Shown: positions 46,682 through 55,774, counted from the stretch's first letter. The stretch: 64,000 nt of DNA from Paraburkholderia acidisoli (GCF_009789675.1 NZ_CP046913.1:558001-622000), one strand, 5' to 3'. Made by a program: numbers and translations. Notes: generated by a model not told the origin, from the sequence alone.

Positions 46682-47530
46682 TCAGTTCAGCGTCGCGCTC
46701 AGCTTGCGGCGCCACTCGTTCACCAGTTGCGGCTGATGCGCGGCGAGGTCGAACACCGACAGCATGGTCTTGCGGCCCACGTCCTCGCGGAACGTGCGGT
46801 CGCGCTTGACGATTTCCAGCAGATGTTCGAGCGCGCCCGCGTATTTGCGGCGCGCGATGAGCGCGTTGGCGAGGTCGAAGCGCGCTTCGAGGTCGGCGGG
46901 GTTCGCGGCGACCTGGGCTTCCAGCGCGTCGGTGGGCGGCAGGTCGGCGGCGGCGTCGAGCGCGTCGAGGCGCGTCTTGAGCGCGTTGAAACGCGCGTCG
47001 ATACCTTGCGTGGTTTTGGGCGAGAGCAGGTCGACTTCGTCGCGGGCTTCGTCGGCGCGATTGTCGGCGAGCAGCATCTCGATCAGGTCCATGCGCACTT
47101 CGTCGTTGCCGGGTTCGAACGCGAGCGCGGCCTTGAGCGCCTCGTAGGCGTCGTCGCGGCGGCCTTCGGCGAGCGCTTCCTGGGCGGCGGCGCGCGCGGC
47201 GTCGGCACCGCCGGGAATCAGGTTGTCGAGAAACTGGCGCAACTGGCCTTCGGGCAGCACGCCCACGAATTGATCGACGGCCTGGCGGTCGGCGAACGCC
47301 ACGACGTGCGGAATGCTGCGCACGCCGAAATGCGCGGCGAGTTCCTGGTTTTCGTCGACGTTCACTTTCACGAGCTTCCATTTGCCCGCGTACTCGTGTT
47401 CGAGCTTTTCGAGCATCGGCCCGAGCGACTTGCACGGGCCGCACCACGGCGCCCAGAAGTCGACCAGCACCGGCGCGTTGGCCGACGCCTCGATTACGTC
47501 GTTTTCGAAAGTGGCAAGCGTAGTGTCCAT
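46682..47530 (-). CDS. cnoX: Chaperedoxin CnoX / YbbN-type thioredoxin-TPR protein
   Basis: 282 residues. Thioredoxin domain (residues 1-110) with active site WAPWCGPCKSLGPML and cis-Pro SIPHVV. The rest is a TPR-like helical region (AAQEALAEGRRDDAYEALKAALAFEPGNDEVRMDL; LEARFDLANALIARRKYAGALEHLLEIV). CnoX holds unfolded clients for GroEL/DnaK during oxidative stress. E. coli CnoX has lost the first cysteine (SxxC), while this protein keeps CxxC and may be redox-active. Monocistronic. Confidence 0.92.
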   Translation of the reverse strand: MDTTLATFENDVIEASANAPVLVDFWAPWCGPCKSLGPMLEKLEHEYAGKWKLVKVNVDENQELAAHFGVRSIPHVVAFADRQAVDQFVGVLPEGQLRQFLDNLIPGGADAARAAAQEALAEGRRDDAYEALKAALAFEPGNDEVRMDLIEMLLADNRADEARDEVDLLSPKTTQGIDARFNALKTRLDALDAAADLPPTDALEAQVAANPADLEARFDLANALIARRKYAGALEHLLEIVKRDRTFREDVGRKTMLSVFDLAAHQPQLVNEWRRKLSATLN

Positions 47531-47636
47531 TGCGTCCTCTGTGTTTTGGGGGCTTGTGCGTCCGTACGCGTCTAGATGGGGACGAACCGCCGCGGTTCAA
47601 TGCGGCGGCCGGGTGGGCTTCGCGGCGGGCGCGGCC

Positions 47637-48524
47637 CTAGTGCTGCGGCGGCTTGCGCTCCGGCAGCGGGATCCACTCCGTTTCGCCGGGAACCTTCCCC
47701 ATTTCCTGATTCGTCCACGCGAGCTTCGCCGCTTCGATCTTCTCGCGCGAGCTGGCGACGAAATTCCATTCGATGAAGCGCTCGCCCTCGAGCCGTTCGC
47801 CCCCGAGCAGCATGACCCGTGCCCCGTTTTCGCTGGAAAGCGTGACGGTTTCGCCTTCCACGAGCGTGGCCATGCTGTGCTGCTCGAGCGGCGTGCCGTC
47901 GATGGCGAGATCGCCTTCCACCAGATACACGCCGCGCTCCTCGTGCTCCGGCTCCAGCGCGATCACGCTTTGCGGCGCGAATTCGGCGGCCACGTAGAGC
48001 GTGCCCGAGAACGTGGCGACCGGCGATGTCGCGCCGAACGCCGTGCCCGCGATCACGCGCAGCGTGACGCCGTTGCGCTCGACTTCGGGCAGCGTGGCGG
48101 CGGCGTGATGGAAGAACGACGGTTCCACGTCTTCGTGTTCGAGCGGTAGCGCGACCCAGGTCTGGATGCCGTGCATCGTGAGGCCGGTCTGGCGTGCTTC
48201 GTCGGGCGTGCGTTCCGAATGGACGATGCCGCGCCCGGCCGTCATCCAGTTGACGTCGCCGGGCAGGATCTTCTGCGCGGAGCCGAGGCTGTCGCGATGC
48301 ATGAGCGCGCCTTCGTAGAGATACGTAACTGTGGCGAGGCCGATATGCGGATGCGGGCGCACGTCCACGCCCGCGCCGGGCGCGAGCGCGGCCGGACCCA
48401 TGTGGTCGAAGAAGATGAACGGGCCCACGAGACGCGCGGCGAGCGCGGGCAGCACGCGCCGCACATACAGATTGCCGATGTCGCGCTGATGAGGCTTGAG
48501 TACCGCTTTGATCGATGAGGACAT
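47637..48524 (-). CDS. Pirin family protein
   Basis: Double-cupin protein, 295 residues. FIFFDHMGPAAL, RPHPHIGLATVTYLYEGALMHRDS (metal-binding His cluster), GDVNWMTAGRGIVHSE and LTMHGIQTWVALP are the pirin signatures; a C-terminal cupin follows. Bacterial pirins include quercetinase-like enzymes (YhhW) and regulators; the function here is unknown. 106 bases separate its stop from the cnoX start. Confidence 0.93.
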   Translation of the reverse strand: MSSSIKAVLKPHQRDIGNLYVRRVLPALAARLVGPFIFFDHMGPAALAPGAGVDVRPHPHIGLATVTYLYEGALMHRDSLGSAQKILPGDVNWMTAGRGIVHSERTPDEARQTGLTMHGIQTWVALPLEHEDVEPSFFHHAAATLPEVERNGVTLRVIAGTAFGATSPVATFSGTLYVAAEFAPQSVIALEPEHEERGVYLVEGDLAIDGTPLEQHSMATLVEGETVTLSSENGARVMLLGGERLEGERFIEWNFVASSREKIEAAKLAWTNQEMGKVPGETEWIPLPERKPPQH

Positions 48525-48700
48525 GAACGCTTCCTTGATAGGTCGGACGGCACGAACGCGCGAAAACCCGTAGGCCCGCGCAAACAGGCGCCCATTCTAA
48601 CGCCGGGCCACGCGGCGCGCGGTCAAGGCAGAAAGCGGCGGCGTCAGGGCTTCGTAAGCGCTACACTCGCAGATTCGACAAAACAACGGGAGAGCGGGGG

Positions 48701-49597
48701 ATGTCGCCGAAGGACTTGTTGCTCGCGCTGGTCGTGGTGCTGGCGTGGGGCGTGAATTTCGTCGTGATCAAGGTCGGCTTGCACGGCGTGCCGCCGCTTT
48801 TGCTGGGCGCGCTGCGCTTCACGCTGGCGGCGTTTCCGGCCGTGCTGTTCGTGAAACGCCCGAAAATGCCGCTGCGCTGGCTGCTCGCCTACGGCGCGAC
48901 CATTTCGTTCGGCCAGTTCGCGTTCCTCTTCACGGCCATGTACGTGGGCATGCCCGCGGGCCTCGCCTCGGTCGTGCTGCAGGCCCAGGCGTTCTTCACG
49001 CTGGTGTTCGCGGCGATGTTCCTGCACGAGCGCTTCCGCGCGCAAAACGTGATCGGCTTGCTGATCGCGGCGGGTGGCCTGGCGCTGATCGGCTTGCAGT
49101 CGTCGGGCGGCGGCGCGCTCGGCATGACGGCGGCCGGTTTCGTGCTCACGCTGTGCGCGGCGTGTTCGTGGGCGCTCGGCAATATCGTCACGAAGAAGGT
49201 GGGCAAGGTCGATCTCGTCGGGCTCGTGGTGTGGGCGAGCCTCGTGCCGCCGCTGCCGTTCTTCGTGCTCTCGTACTTCATGGAAGGGCCGCAGCGCATG
49301 GGCGCGGCGCTCTCGGGCATCGGCATGACGTCCATCGGCGCGATCGTCTATCTCGCCTTCGTCGCCACGCTAATCGGTTACAGCCTCTGGAGCCGTCTGC
49401 TCTCGAAGTATCCCGCGAGCCAGGTCGCGCCGTTCTCGCTGCTCGTGCCCATCGTTGGGCTGGCTTCGGCTTCGCTCATGCTGGGCGAGCAACTCACGGC
49501 AGCGGAAATCTACGGCGCGCTGCTCGTGATGGCGGGGCTGGCCGTGAACGTGTTCGGCGGCTGGGTGAGGGCGCGTCTCGTGGGTGCGCGGTCCTGA
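48701..49597 (+). CDS. EamA family drug/metabolite exporter
   Basis: 298 residues with ten hydrophobic segments in two EamA repeats (residues ~5-135 and ~145-285). VVVLAWGVNFVVIKVGLHGVPPLLLGALRF and CAACSWALGNIVTKKV are the repeat starts. It resembles E. coli EamA (O-acetylserine/cysteine exporter) in length and motif; substrate not determinable. GGGAG precedes the ATG. Divergent from pirin; terminator follows. Confidence 0.92.
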   Translation: MSPKDLLLALVVVLAWGVNFVVIKVGLHGVPPLLLGALRFTLAAFPAVLFVKRPKMPLRWLLAYGATISFGQFAFLFTAMYVGMPAGLASVVLQAQAFFTLVFAAMFLHERFRAQNVIGLLIAAGGLALIGLQSSGGGALGMTAAGFVLTLCAACSWALGNIVTKKVGKVDLVGLVVWASLVPPLPFFVLSYFMEGPQRMGAALSGIGMTSIGAIVYLAFVATLIGYSLWSRLLSKYPASQVAPFSLLVPIVGLASASLMLGEQLTAAEIYGALLVMAGLAVNVFGGWVRARLVGARS

Positions 49598-49640
49598 CCG
49601 CGCGTTCTTGATCGCAAGTTCGGCCCGCATCGCCCGAATG

Positions 49641-49671
49641 AAAAAACGCCGCAAGAATGCGGCGTTTTTTT
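49641..49671. terminator. Bidirectional terminator between EamA gene and amiC
   Basis: Perfect stem AAAAAACGCCGCA (49641-49653) / TGCGGCGTTTTTT (49658-49670), AGAA loop, between convergent genes. Confidence 0.92.
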
Positions 49672-49692
49672 CTTTGCGTCGATGGCGCGCCG

Positions 49693-51246
49693 TCACGTCA
49701 TGCGGTTCTTCGCCAGCGGCGGATTCGCGGCGAAATAGCGCTTGATGCCCTTCATGATGGCGGTGGCCATCTTGTCGCGATAGGCGTCGTCGTTCAGGCG
49801 CGTTTCTTCCTCGGGATTGCTGATGAACGCCGTTTCCACGAGGATCGACGGAATGTCGGGCGCCTTGAGCACCGCGAAGCCCGCCTGCTCGACCGAGCCC
49901 TTGTGCAGATGGTTGATCTCGCCCACTTCGTTGAGCACGAAGTTGCCGTAACGCATGGAGTCGCGGATCTGCGCCGTGGTCGACATGTCGAACAGCGCGC
50001 GATTCACGGCGGCGTCGGCCGTCTGCACGCTGATGCCGCCAATCTGGTCCGACGAGTTTTCCTTGTTCGCCATCCAGCGCGCGGCCGCGCTCGACGCGCC
50101 GTGCTCCGACAGCGCGAACACGGAGGAACCGCGCGCGGAAGGCGTCGTGAAGGCATCCGCGTGAATCGACACGAACAGGTCCGCGCCCACGCGCCGCGCC
50201 TTCTGCACGCGCACGTTGAGCGGCACGAAGAAGTCGGCGTCGCGCGTCATCATCGAGCGCATGTTGGGCTGCGCGTCGATCTTCGCGCGCAGCTTCTTGG
50301 CGATGTCGAGCGCGATGTGCTTCTCGTACGTGCCCGCGCTGCCGATCGCGCCCGGATCTTCGCCGCCGTGACCCGGGTCGATGGCGACGGTCAGCAGGCG
50401 CGTGGTGCCGCCCTTGCCGGACTTGGGCGCGGTGAAGCCGTAGTTGTCGTCGTCATCGTCCTTGTCGTTGCCGCGTTGGGCGACCACAGGCGGCTTCGGC
50501 GTTGGCTTCGGGGCGCGCGGCGTCACGACGGGCGGCACCGGCACCGAAGGCGCCGGGGACGTGCCCGCGTCGTTCTGCGCGTAGCGCTGGAAGAACGCGT
50601 CGCTGTTGTCGTGGCCCGCCGGTGCGTTGTTCGGTGCATTGTTCGGCCCGGCGAGCGTGGAGGGCGGCGCGGGCTGCGCGTTGTCCTTCATCGCCTCGTG
50701 CGCGTCGAGCTGCTGCTGCTTGCGCTCGGTCTGCGCGAGCAGATCCATGAGCGGGTCGGGCGCGACGGCCGGGTACAGGTCGAACACGAGCCGGTATTTG
50801 TACGAGCCCACGGGTTGCAGCGTGAACACCTGCGGCTTCACGGAGCCTTTGAGGTCGAACACCATGCGAACCACGTGCGGCTGATACTGCCCGACGCGCA
50901 CCGCCTGGATCTGCGGATCGTTCGGCGTGATCTTGGAGACGAGATTCTTGAGCGCGTCGTCGAGATCGAGTCCGTTCAGGTCGACCACGAGCCGGTCGGG
51001 GCCTTGCAGCAGTTGCTGCGCGTTCTGCAGCGGCTGGTCCGACTCGATGGTCACGCGCGTGTAGTCGCGCGCGGGCCACACGCGCACGCCCAGCACCGCG
51101 GCGGCAAAGGCGACGCGCGGCACGGCGAGACCGAGCAGCAGCGTCGACGCGCCCGCCTTGATAATTTGCCGGCGACGCCAGTTATGCGTGGCGGTCGCGG
51201 CGGATTCGATCGAGCGGAACGGTTTGATTAACATCTTTCTAGACAT
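49693..51246 (-). CDS. amiC: N-acetylmuramoyl-L-alanine amidase, Tat-exported (AmiC type)
   Basis: Periplasmic zinc amidase cutting peptide stems from glycan strands during daughter-cell separation. 517 residues: Tat signal (NWRRRQIIKAGASTLLLGLAVPRVAFA), AMIN septal-targeting domain (about residues 50-150; VWPARDYTRVTIESDQPL, RLVVDLNGLDL, RMVFDLKG), a ~110-residue Pro/Asp-rich linker, then Amidase_3. Zinc ligands and catalytic residues are in DPGHGGEDPGAIG, TYEKHIAL, FVSIHADAF and SILVETAFISN. Start at ATG 51246 has AGGA 5 bases upstream; ATG 51234 is an alternative. Either overlaps the end of tsaE, so the two are coupled. Confidence 0.95.
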   Translation of the reverse strand: MSRKMLIKPFRSIESAATATHNWRRRQIIKAGASTLLLGLAVPRVAFAAAVLGVRVWPARDYTRVTIESDQPLQNAQQLLQGPDRLVVDLNGLDLDDALKNLVSKITPNDPQIQAVRVGQYQPHVVRMVFDLKGSVKPQVFTLQPVGSYKYRLVFDLYPAVAPDPLMDLLAQTERKQQQLDAHEAMKDNAQPAPPSTLAGPNNAPNNAPAGHDNSDAFFQRYAQNDAGTSPAPSVPVPPVVTPRAPKPTPKPPVVAQRGNDKDDDDDNYGFTAPKSGKGGTTRLLTVAIDPGHGGEDPGAIGSAGTYEKHIALDIAKKLRAKIDAQPNMRSMMTRDADFFVPLNVRVQKARRVGADLFVSIHADAFTTPSARGSSVFALSEHGASSAAARWMANKENSSDQIGGISVQTADAAVNRALFDMSTTAQIRDSMRYGNFVLNEVGEINHLHKGSVEQAGFAVLKAPDIPSILVETAFISNPEEETRLNDDAYRDKMATAIMKGIKRYFAANPPLAKNRMT

Positions 51247-51800
51247 GCCTTTCCTGATGCGCTGTATGCGTACGCCGTGAGCACGCGGCCTTCGCCGCTT
51301 GCATCCGGTTCGAGCGAGAACACGAGATCGGGCACGCCGAGGAGACCGCCCGCGCGTTGCGGCCATTCGACGAGGCACACGGCGTCTTGCGCGAAGTAAT
51401 CGCGAAAGCCCGAATCGGCCCACTCGGCCGGATCGCTGAATCGGTACAGATCGAAGTGATAGAGTTGGAGTTCCCGGCCCGTGCCGCTGGCCGGGGCCAC
51501 GGTGTACGGTTCGACGAGAGTGTAGGTGGGGCTGCGCACGCGCCCCGCATGGCCGAGCGCGCGCAACGCGGCGCGCACGAGCGAGGTCTTGCCGGCGCCG
51601 AGATCGCCGTGCAGTTGCACGTGCAGGCCGTGGAACGCGTGCGCTTCATTCGTGCGAAAGCTCTCGAGCGCCTGCGCGAAACGCGCGCCGAAGGCGTCGG
51701 TGGCGGCCGCATCGGCAAGCGCGAAGCGGCGTTCGAGTAGAACGTTTGCGTGATCAGGCAGCGTTCCAGAAGCGTGGTCGTGACCGGACGTGTCGGGCAT
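51228..51800 (-). CDS. tsaE: tRNA threonylcarbamoyladenosine biosynthesis ATPase TsaE
   Basis: 190-residue P-loop ATPase working with TsaB/TsaD to make t6A37 in tRNA. Walker A LHGDLGAGKTSLVRAAL, switch SPTYTLVEPY, YHFDLYRFSDPAEW, VCLVEWPQRAG. ATG 51800 (MPDTSGHD) lies only 17 bases from the divergent queG ATG. An in-frame upstream start would run into queG. The 3' end overlaps amiC; the order tsaE-amiC is widely conserved. Confidence 0.95.
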   Translation of the reverse strand: MPDTSGHDHASGTLPDHANVLLERRFALADAAATDAFGARFAQALESFRTNEAHAFHGLHVQLHGDLGAGKTSLVRAALRALGHAGRVRSPTYTLVEPYTVAPASGTGRELQLYHFDLYRFSDPAEWADSGFRDYFAQDAVCLVEWPQRAGGLLGVPDLVFSLEPDASGEGRVLTAYAYSASGKACLERC

Positions 51801-51817
51801 TCTCGTAAAATGTCGTG

Positions 51818-53266
51818 ATGAACCCCCCGCATTTCCCCGCCGACCGCGCACGCGAGACCGCAAGCGACAGCGCACACAGCGAAGCCAGGCGCGACGCGAG
51901 CCACGACGCAAACCGCGCCGATTCGACGAAGCCGCTCGATACGGCGGCGGCGCGCGCTCAGGCCCACGATCCGGCCAATGAGCATGCCGACAAGCATGCC
52001 GGGCCGCTCGATGAAGCGGCGCTCGCCGCGCTGGCGGCGCGCATTCGCACGTGGGGGCGCGAACTGGGGTTCGGTGCGATCGGTATCAGCGACACCGACC
52101 TATCCCATGCCGAGGCGGGCCTTGCCGCGTGGCTCGAAGACGGCTGCCACGGCGAAATGGATTATATGGCCAAACATGGGATGAAACGCGCGAGGCCCGC
52201 CGAGCTTGTGGCCGGCACGCGACGCGTGATCAGTGCGCGCATGGCCTATTTGCCGGCCGAAACGATGATCAACGCGCCCGTGCCGAATGCCGCGGGAAAG
52301 ACGCCCGAAAGTGCTTCGCAAGGCGTTGCTCACGCAATGAGCAATGCCGATAGCGCGCCCGCGCCGGTCCATGCCGACTGGCGCCAGCGCGAGCACGCGC
52401 GTCTCGCCGATCCGCACGCCGCCGTGGTCTCGATCTACGCGCGCGGCCGCGACTATCACAAGGTGCTGCGCGCGCGCCTGCAACAACTCGCCGATCGCAT
52501 CGAGGCCGAGATCGGCGCCTTCGGCTATCGCGTGTTCACCGATTCCGCGCCCGTGCTCGAAGTGGAACTCGCGCAGAAGGCCGGCGTGGGCTGGCGCGGC
52601 AAGCACACGTTGCTGTTGCAGCGCGACGCGGGTTCGCTGTTTTTTCTCGGCGAGATTTTCGTCGATGTGCCGCTTCCCACCGACGCCGACGATCCCGCTT
52701 CCGCCGCGCCCGAAACGCCGGGCTCGCATTGCGGCAGCTGCACGCGCTGCATCACCGCGTGCCCGACGGGCGCGATCACCGAGCCGTATCGCGTGGATGC
52801 GCGCCGCTGCATTTCCTATCTCACGATCGAGCTGAAGGGCAGCATTCCGCTCGAATTGCGCGAACTCATCGGCAATCGCGTATATGGCTGCGACGACTGC
52901 CAGCTCGTGTGCCCCTGGAACAAGTTCGCGCAGGCCGCGCCCGTCGCCGATTTCGACGTGCGTCACGGGCTCGACCGCGCGAGTCTCGTCGACCTGTTCG
53001 GCTGGAGCGCCGCGCAATTCGACGAGCGCATGCAGGGCAGCGCGATTCGCCGGATCGGCTATGAAAGCTGGTCGCGTAATATCGCCGTGGCGATGGGCAA
53101 TGCGCTGCGCGCCGTCAATGCGGGCGCTTCCGCGCATTCCGGCCATTCCAGCCATTCTGGCGATGCACACGGACGCGCGGCCATCGTCGCGGCGTTGCGC
53201 GCGCGGGAGCACGACGAATCGGCGGTCGTGCGCGAGCATGTGCTGTGGGCGCTGGAAGCGGCTTGA
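51818..53266 (+). CDS. queG: Epoxyqueuosine reductase, with N-terminal extension and insertion
   Basis: Cobalamin- and 4Fe-4S-dependent enzyme for the last step of queuosine synthesis in tRNA. 482 residues against about 350-380 usual. The first ~65 are low-complexity (Ala/Asp/His-rich). Then IRTWGRELGFGAIGISDTDLSHAEAGLAAWLEDGCHGEMDYMAKH, a ~35-residue insertion at about residues 155-190, VSIYARGRDYHKVLR and GKHTLLLQRDAGSLFFLGEIFVDVPL. Two 4Fe-4S ferredoxin motifs follow: CGSCTRCITACPTGAI with RRCISY, and CDDCQLVCPWN. A HEAT-like end contains HSGHSSHSGD. ATG 51818 follows an adjacent GTG; starts of queG and tsaE nearly touch. Confidence 0.94.
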   Translation: MNPPHFPADRARETASDSAHSEARRDASHDANRADSTKPLDTAAARAQAHDPANEHADKHAGPLDEAALAALAARIRTWGRELGFGAIGISDTDLSHAEAGLAAWLEDGCHGEMDYMAKHGMKRARPAELVAGTRRVISARMAYLPAETMINAPVPNAAGKTPESASQGVAHAMSNADSAPAPVHADWRQREHARLADPHAAVVSIYARGRDYHKVLRARLQQLADRIEAEIGAFGYRVFTDSAPVLEVELAQKAGVGWRGKHTLLLQRDAGSLFFLGEIFVDVPLPTDADDPASAAPETPGSHCGSCTRCITACPTGAITEPYRVDARRCISYLTIELKGSIPLELRELIGNRVYGCDDCQLVCPWNKFAQAAPVADFDVRHGLDRASLVDLFGWSAAQFDERMQGSAIRRIGYESWSRNIAVAMGNALRAVNAGASAHSGHSSHSGDAHGRAAIVAALRAREHDESAVVREHVLWALEAA

Positions 53267-53570
53267 GCGCACAATCGCGAGACAAGGCACGATGGCGCAC
53301 GAAAGGCACGATGGCGCACGAGACGCGCAGGGCGCACATCGGCGTACAGAAAACGCGGGACTATATGCACCACCGGGCATCTCCGCGCACCACCGGGCGT
53401 ACCGGGCGCAACGAGCGCGGGAACGCACGGCAAGCGCACGAGAAGCGCGCAAGGAATGACACGGCATGAAGCGGCTTGAGACGACGATCGACGCGGGGCA
53501 ATCTACGAGTCAACGCGCGCCTAAATGCGCGAACCCACGCAAGCCACGCGCTCGCAACCAGGAGTCAACC
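53267..53570. other. Repeat-bearing intergenic region between queG and ogt
   Basis: 304 bases without a credible gene. It contains a perfect 19-bp tandem duplication at 53284-53321 and a repeated GCACCACCGGGC (53367-53378, 53387-53398). The ogt frame is open through part of it, but its start is fixed downstream by a ribosome-binding site. Confidence 0.65.
53284..53321. repeat. 19-bp perfect tandem duplication
   Basis: AAGGCACGATGGCGCACGA at 53284-53302 and again at 53303-53321, head to tail with no mismatch. Confidence 0.95.
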
Positions 53571-54056
53571 ATGTACAACGCAGTGATCGACGCGCCGTTC
53601 GGCAAGGTCGGCATTCGCACGGGCGAGGGCGCGCTGCGCGAGATCGTCTATCTGCCCGCGGCCACGCCCGGCGTCGCGCCCGACAGCGAACTCGCCGAAC
53701 GCGCGGCCGCGCAGATCGCGCACTACTTCGCGCATCCCGAAGACGGCTTCGACCTGCCGCTCGCCGCGCTCGGCACGCCGTTCCAGCGGCGCGTGTGGGA
53801 CGGCATCTGCGCGATCTCGCTGGGCGGCGTGCTCACCTACGGCGAACTGGCGAAGCGCATTGGCGCCGTGAGCCCGCGCGCGGTCGGCCAGGCCTGCGGC
53901 GACAATCCGTTTCCGCTCGTGATCCCGTGCCATCGCGTGGTCGGCGCGAACGGTCTGGGCGGCTTCGCGCATCACGGCGAGGCGGGCTTTTTTCTCGACG
54001 TGAAACGCTGGCTGCTCGCGCACGAAGCGTCGAGCCAGCCGTTCGAGCTGCAATGA
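53571..54056 (+). CDS. ogt: Methylated-DNA--protein-cysteine methyltransferase
   Basis: Repairs O6-alkylguanine by transfer to its own cysteine. 161 residues. HTH region and active site LGGVLTYGELAKRIGAVSPRAVGQACGDNPFPLVIPCHRVVGANGLGGF contain the PCHR catalytic cysteine. AGGAG lies 6 bases before ATG 53571. No Ada domain, so Ogt type. Followed within 10 bases by xerD. Confidence 0.95.
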   Translation: MYNAVIDAPFGKVGIRTGEGALREIVYLPAATPGVAPDSELAERAAAQIAHYFAHPEDGFDLPLAALGTPFQRRVWDGICAISLGGVLTYGELAKRIGAVSPRAVGQACGDNPFPLVIPCHRVVGANGLGGFAHHGEAGFFLDVKRWLLAHEASSQPFELQ

Positions 54057-54060
54057 TCCG

Positions 54061-55041
54061 ATGACGATGAACCCCGCCATTGCCGCCGACCTGCCGCTCG
54101 ACGCCGCGCCCGACGAAGCCGAACCGCTCGCGGGCGCGGCCGCTCAGGCGCTCGACGCGAGCCTGAACGCCATCGACACGTTCTGCGACGCCATGTGGCT
54201 CGAACACGGTCTTTCGCGCAACACGCTCGACGCGTACCGCCGCGACCTGCGCCTCTTCGCGCAATGGCTCGCGCGCGAACGCGAACACGGCCTCGACACC
54301 ACGCACGAAGACGATCTGCTCGCCTACAGCGCGCGCCGCAAGGACGACAAGTCGACCTCGGCGAACCGGCGGCTTTCGGTGTTTCGGCGCTATTACGGCT
54401 GGGCGCTGCGCGAGCGGCGCGTGCAGGCCGACCCGACCGTGCGCATCCGCTCGGCGAAACAGGCGCCGCGCTTTCCGTCCACGCTGACCGAGGCGCAGGT
54501 CGAAGCGCTGCTCGGCGCGCCCGACGTGAACACGCCGCTCGGCCTGCGCGACCGCACGATGCTCGAACTGATGTACGCGAGCGGCCTGCGCGTGACCGAA
54601 CTCGTGACGCTCAAGACCGTGGAAGTGGGGCTGAACGAAGGCGTCGTGCGCGTGCTCGGCAAGGGCTCGAAGGAGCGGCTGATTCCGTTCGGCGAAGAAG
54701 CGCATGCGTGGATCGAGCGTTATCTGCGCGAGTCGCGCCCGGTGCTGCTGGGCCAGCGCACCGCCGACGCGCTGTTCGTGACCGCGCGCGCCGAAGGCAT
54801 GACGCGCCAGCAGTTCTGGCACCTCATCAAGCGCCACGCGGCGGCCGCCGGCGTGCACGCGCCGCTTTCGCCGCACACCATGCGCCATGCGTTCGCCACG
54901 CACCTGCTGAACCACGGCGCGGACCTGCGCGTGGTGCAACTGCTGCTCGGCCACAGCGACATCTCCACCACGCAGATCTACACGCACGTCGCGCGCGAGC
55001 GCCTGCGCGTGCTGCACGCGAAGCATCATCCGCGTGGATAA
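54061..55041 (+). CDS. xerD: Site-specific tyrosine recombinase XerD
   Basis: Resolves chromosome dimers at dif with XerC. 326 residues (ATG 54061 or 54067). N-terminal SAM-like core-binding domain (IDTFCDAMWLEHGLSRNTLDAYRRDLRLFAQWL). Catalytic residues: Arg in YASGLRVTELVTL, Lys in LGKGSKERLIPF, HTMRHAFATHLL (His-x-x-Arg), LLGHSDISTTQIYTHV (His and nucleophile Tyr). The N-terminus is about 30 residues longer than in E. coli. It is chromosomal housekeeping, not an element integrase: no att site or phage genes nearby. Confidence 0.96.
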   Translation: MTMNPAIAADLPLDAAPDEAEPLAGAAAQALDASLNAIDTFCDAMWLEHGLSRNTLDAYRRDLRLFAQWLAREREHGLDTTHEDDLLAYSARRKDDKSTSANRRLSVFRRYYGWALRERRVQADPTVRIRSAKQAPRFPSTLTEAQVEALLGAPDVNTPLGLRDRTMLELMYASGLRVTELVTLKTVEVGLNEGVVRVLGKGSKERLIPFGEEAHAWIERYLRESRPVLLGQRTADALFVTARAEGMTRQQFWHLIKRHAAAAGVHAPLSPHTMRHAFATHLLNHGADLRVVQLLLGHSDISTTQIYTHVARERLRVLHAKHHPRG

Positions 55042-55080
55042 TGCGCGCTTTGGCTTCGAGCTAACCTCAGTCTTTCGCCG

Positions 55081-55572
55081 ATGAGCAAAACGAAACACGT
55101 GTCCGAAACGCCCGCCACGCAGATGCTGCGCCGCGCGGGCGTCGTTTTCAGCGAGCATCCCTACGAGTACGTCGAACATGGCGGCACGGGCGAGTCGGCG
55201 CGCCAGCTCGGCGTGGACGAGCACAGCGTCGTCAAAACGCTCGTGATGGAGGATGAAAACGCGAAGCCGCTGATCGTGCTCATGCACGGCGACCGCAAGG
55301 TGTCGACCAAGAATCTCGCGCGGCAGATAGGCGCGAAACGCGTGGAGCCGTGCAAGCCCGAAGTGGCGAACCGCCATTCGGGCTATCTCGTGGGCGGCAC
55401 CTCGCCGTTCGGCACGAAGAAGGCGATGCCCGTGTATGTCGAATCGACGATCCTCGAACTCGACGCCATCTGGCTCAACGGCGGCCGGCGCGGTTACCTC
55501 GTGAGCCTCGCGCCCGACGTGCTCACCACGCTGCTGGACGCAAAGCCGGTGCAATGCGCGAGCGTGGAGTAA
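55081..55572 (+). CDS. ybaK: YbaK-type aminoacyl-tRNA deacylase (Cys-tRNA(Pro) deacylase)
   Basis: 163 residues, YbaK/ProX editing-domain fold. ESARQLGVDEHSVVKTLVMED contains the catalytic-site lysine, then VLMHGDRKVSTKNLARQIGAKRVEPC and SGYLVGGTSPFGTKKAMPVYVE. Hydrolyses mischarged Cys-tRNA(Pro). It follows xerD after 39 bases. Confidence 0.93.
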   Translation: MSKTKHVSETPATQMLRRAGVVFSEHPYEYVEHGGTGESARQLGVDEHSVVKTLVMEDENAKPLIVLMHGDRKVSTKNLARQIGAKRVEPCKPEVANRHSGYLVGGTSPFGTKKAMPVYVESTILELDAIWLNGGRRGYLVSLAPDVLTTLLDAKPVQCASVE

Positions 55573-55774
55573 GGCGTTTTGCCGTGTGGCGTTTTCGCCT
55601 TGTTCCCTGCATCGAACTGCCGTTTTCTTCGCGGATACCCTAAGTCGCCCGTTTCGCGGGCGAAGGTCACGCGCGCTTCGGTAAAATGAGCGCCTTCGCG
55701 CCGGGCGGCCCGGTTTTCGGGCCGGTTCGCGACTGCCCAGGCGCGCTTCGTTCCACTTTCACCGGGTTTCGTGC

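Noticed and set aside
44917..46809. 630-residue plus-strand open frame over manC
   Set aside because: Arg-rich shadow in another frame of manC; manC has full-length motifs and a proper ribosome-binding site.
54061..55041. XerD as integrase of a mobile element
   Set aside because: Length, motifs and the ogt/ybaK context match chromosomal XerD; no att site, phage or plasmid gene is nearby.
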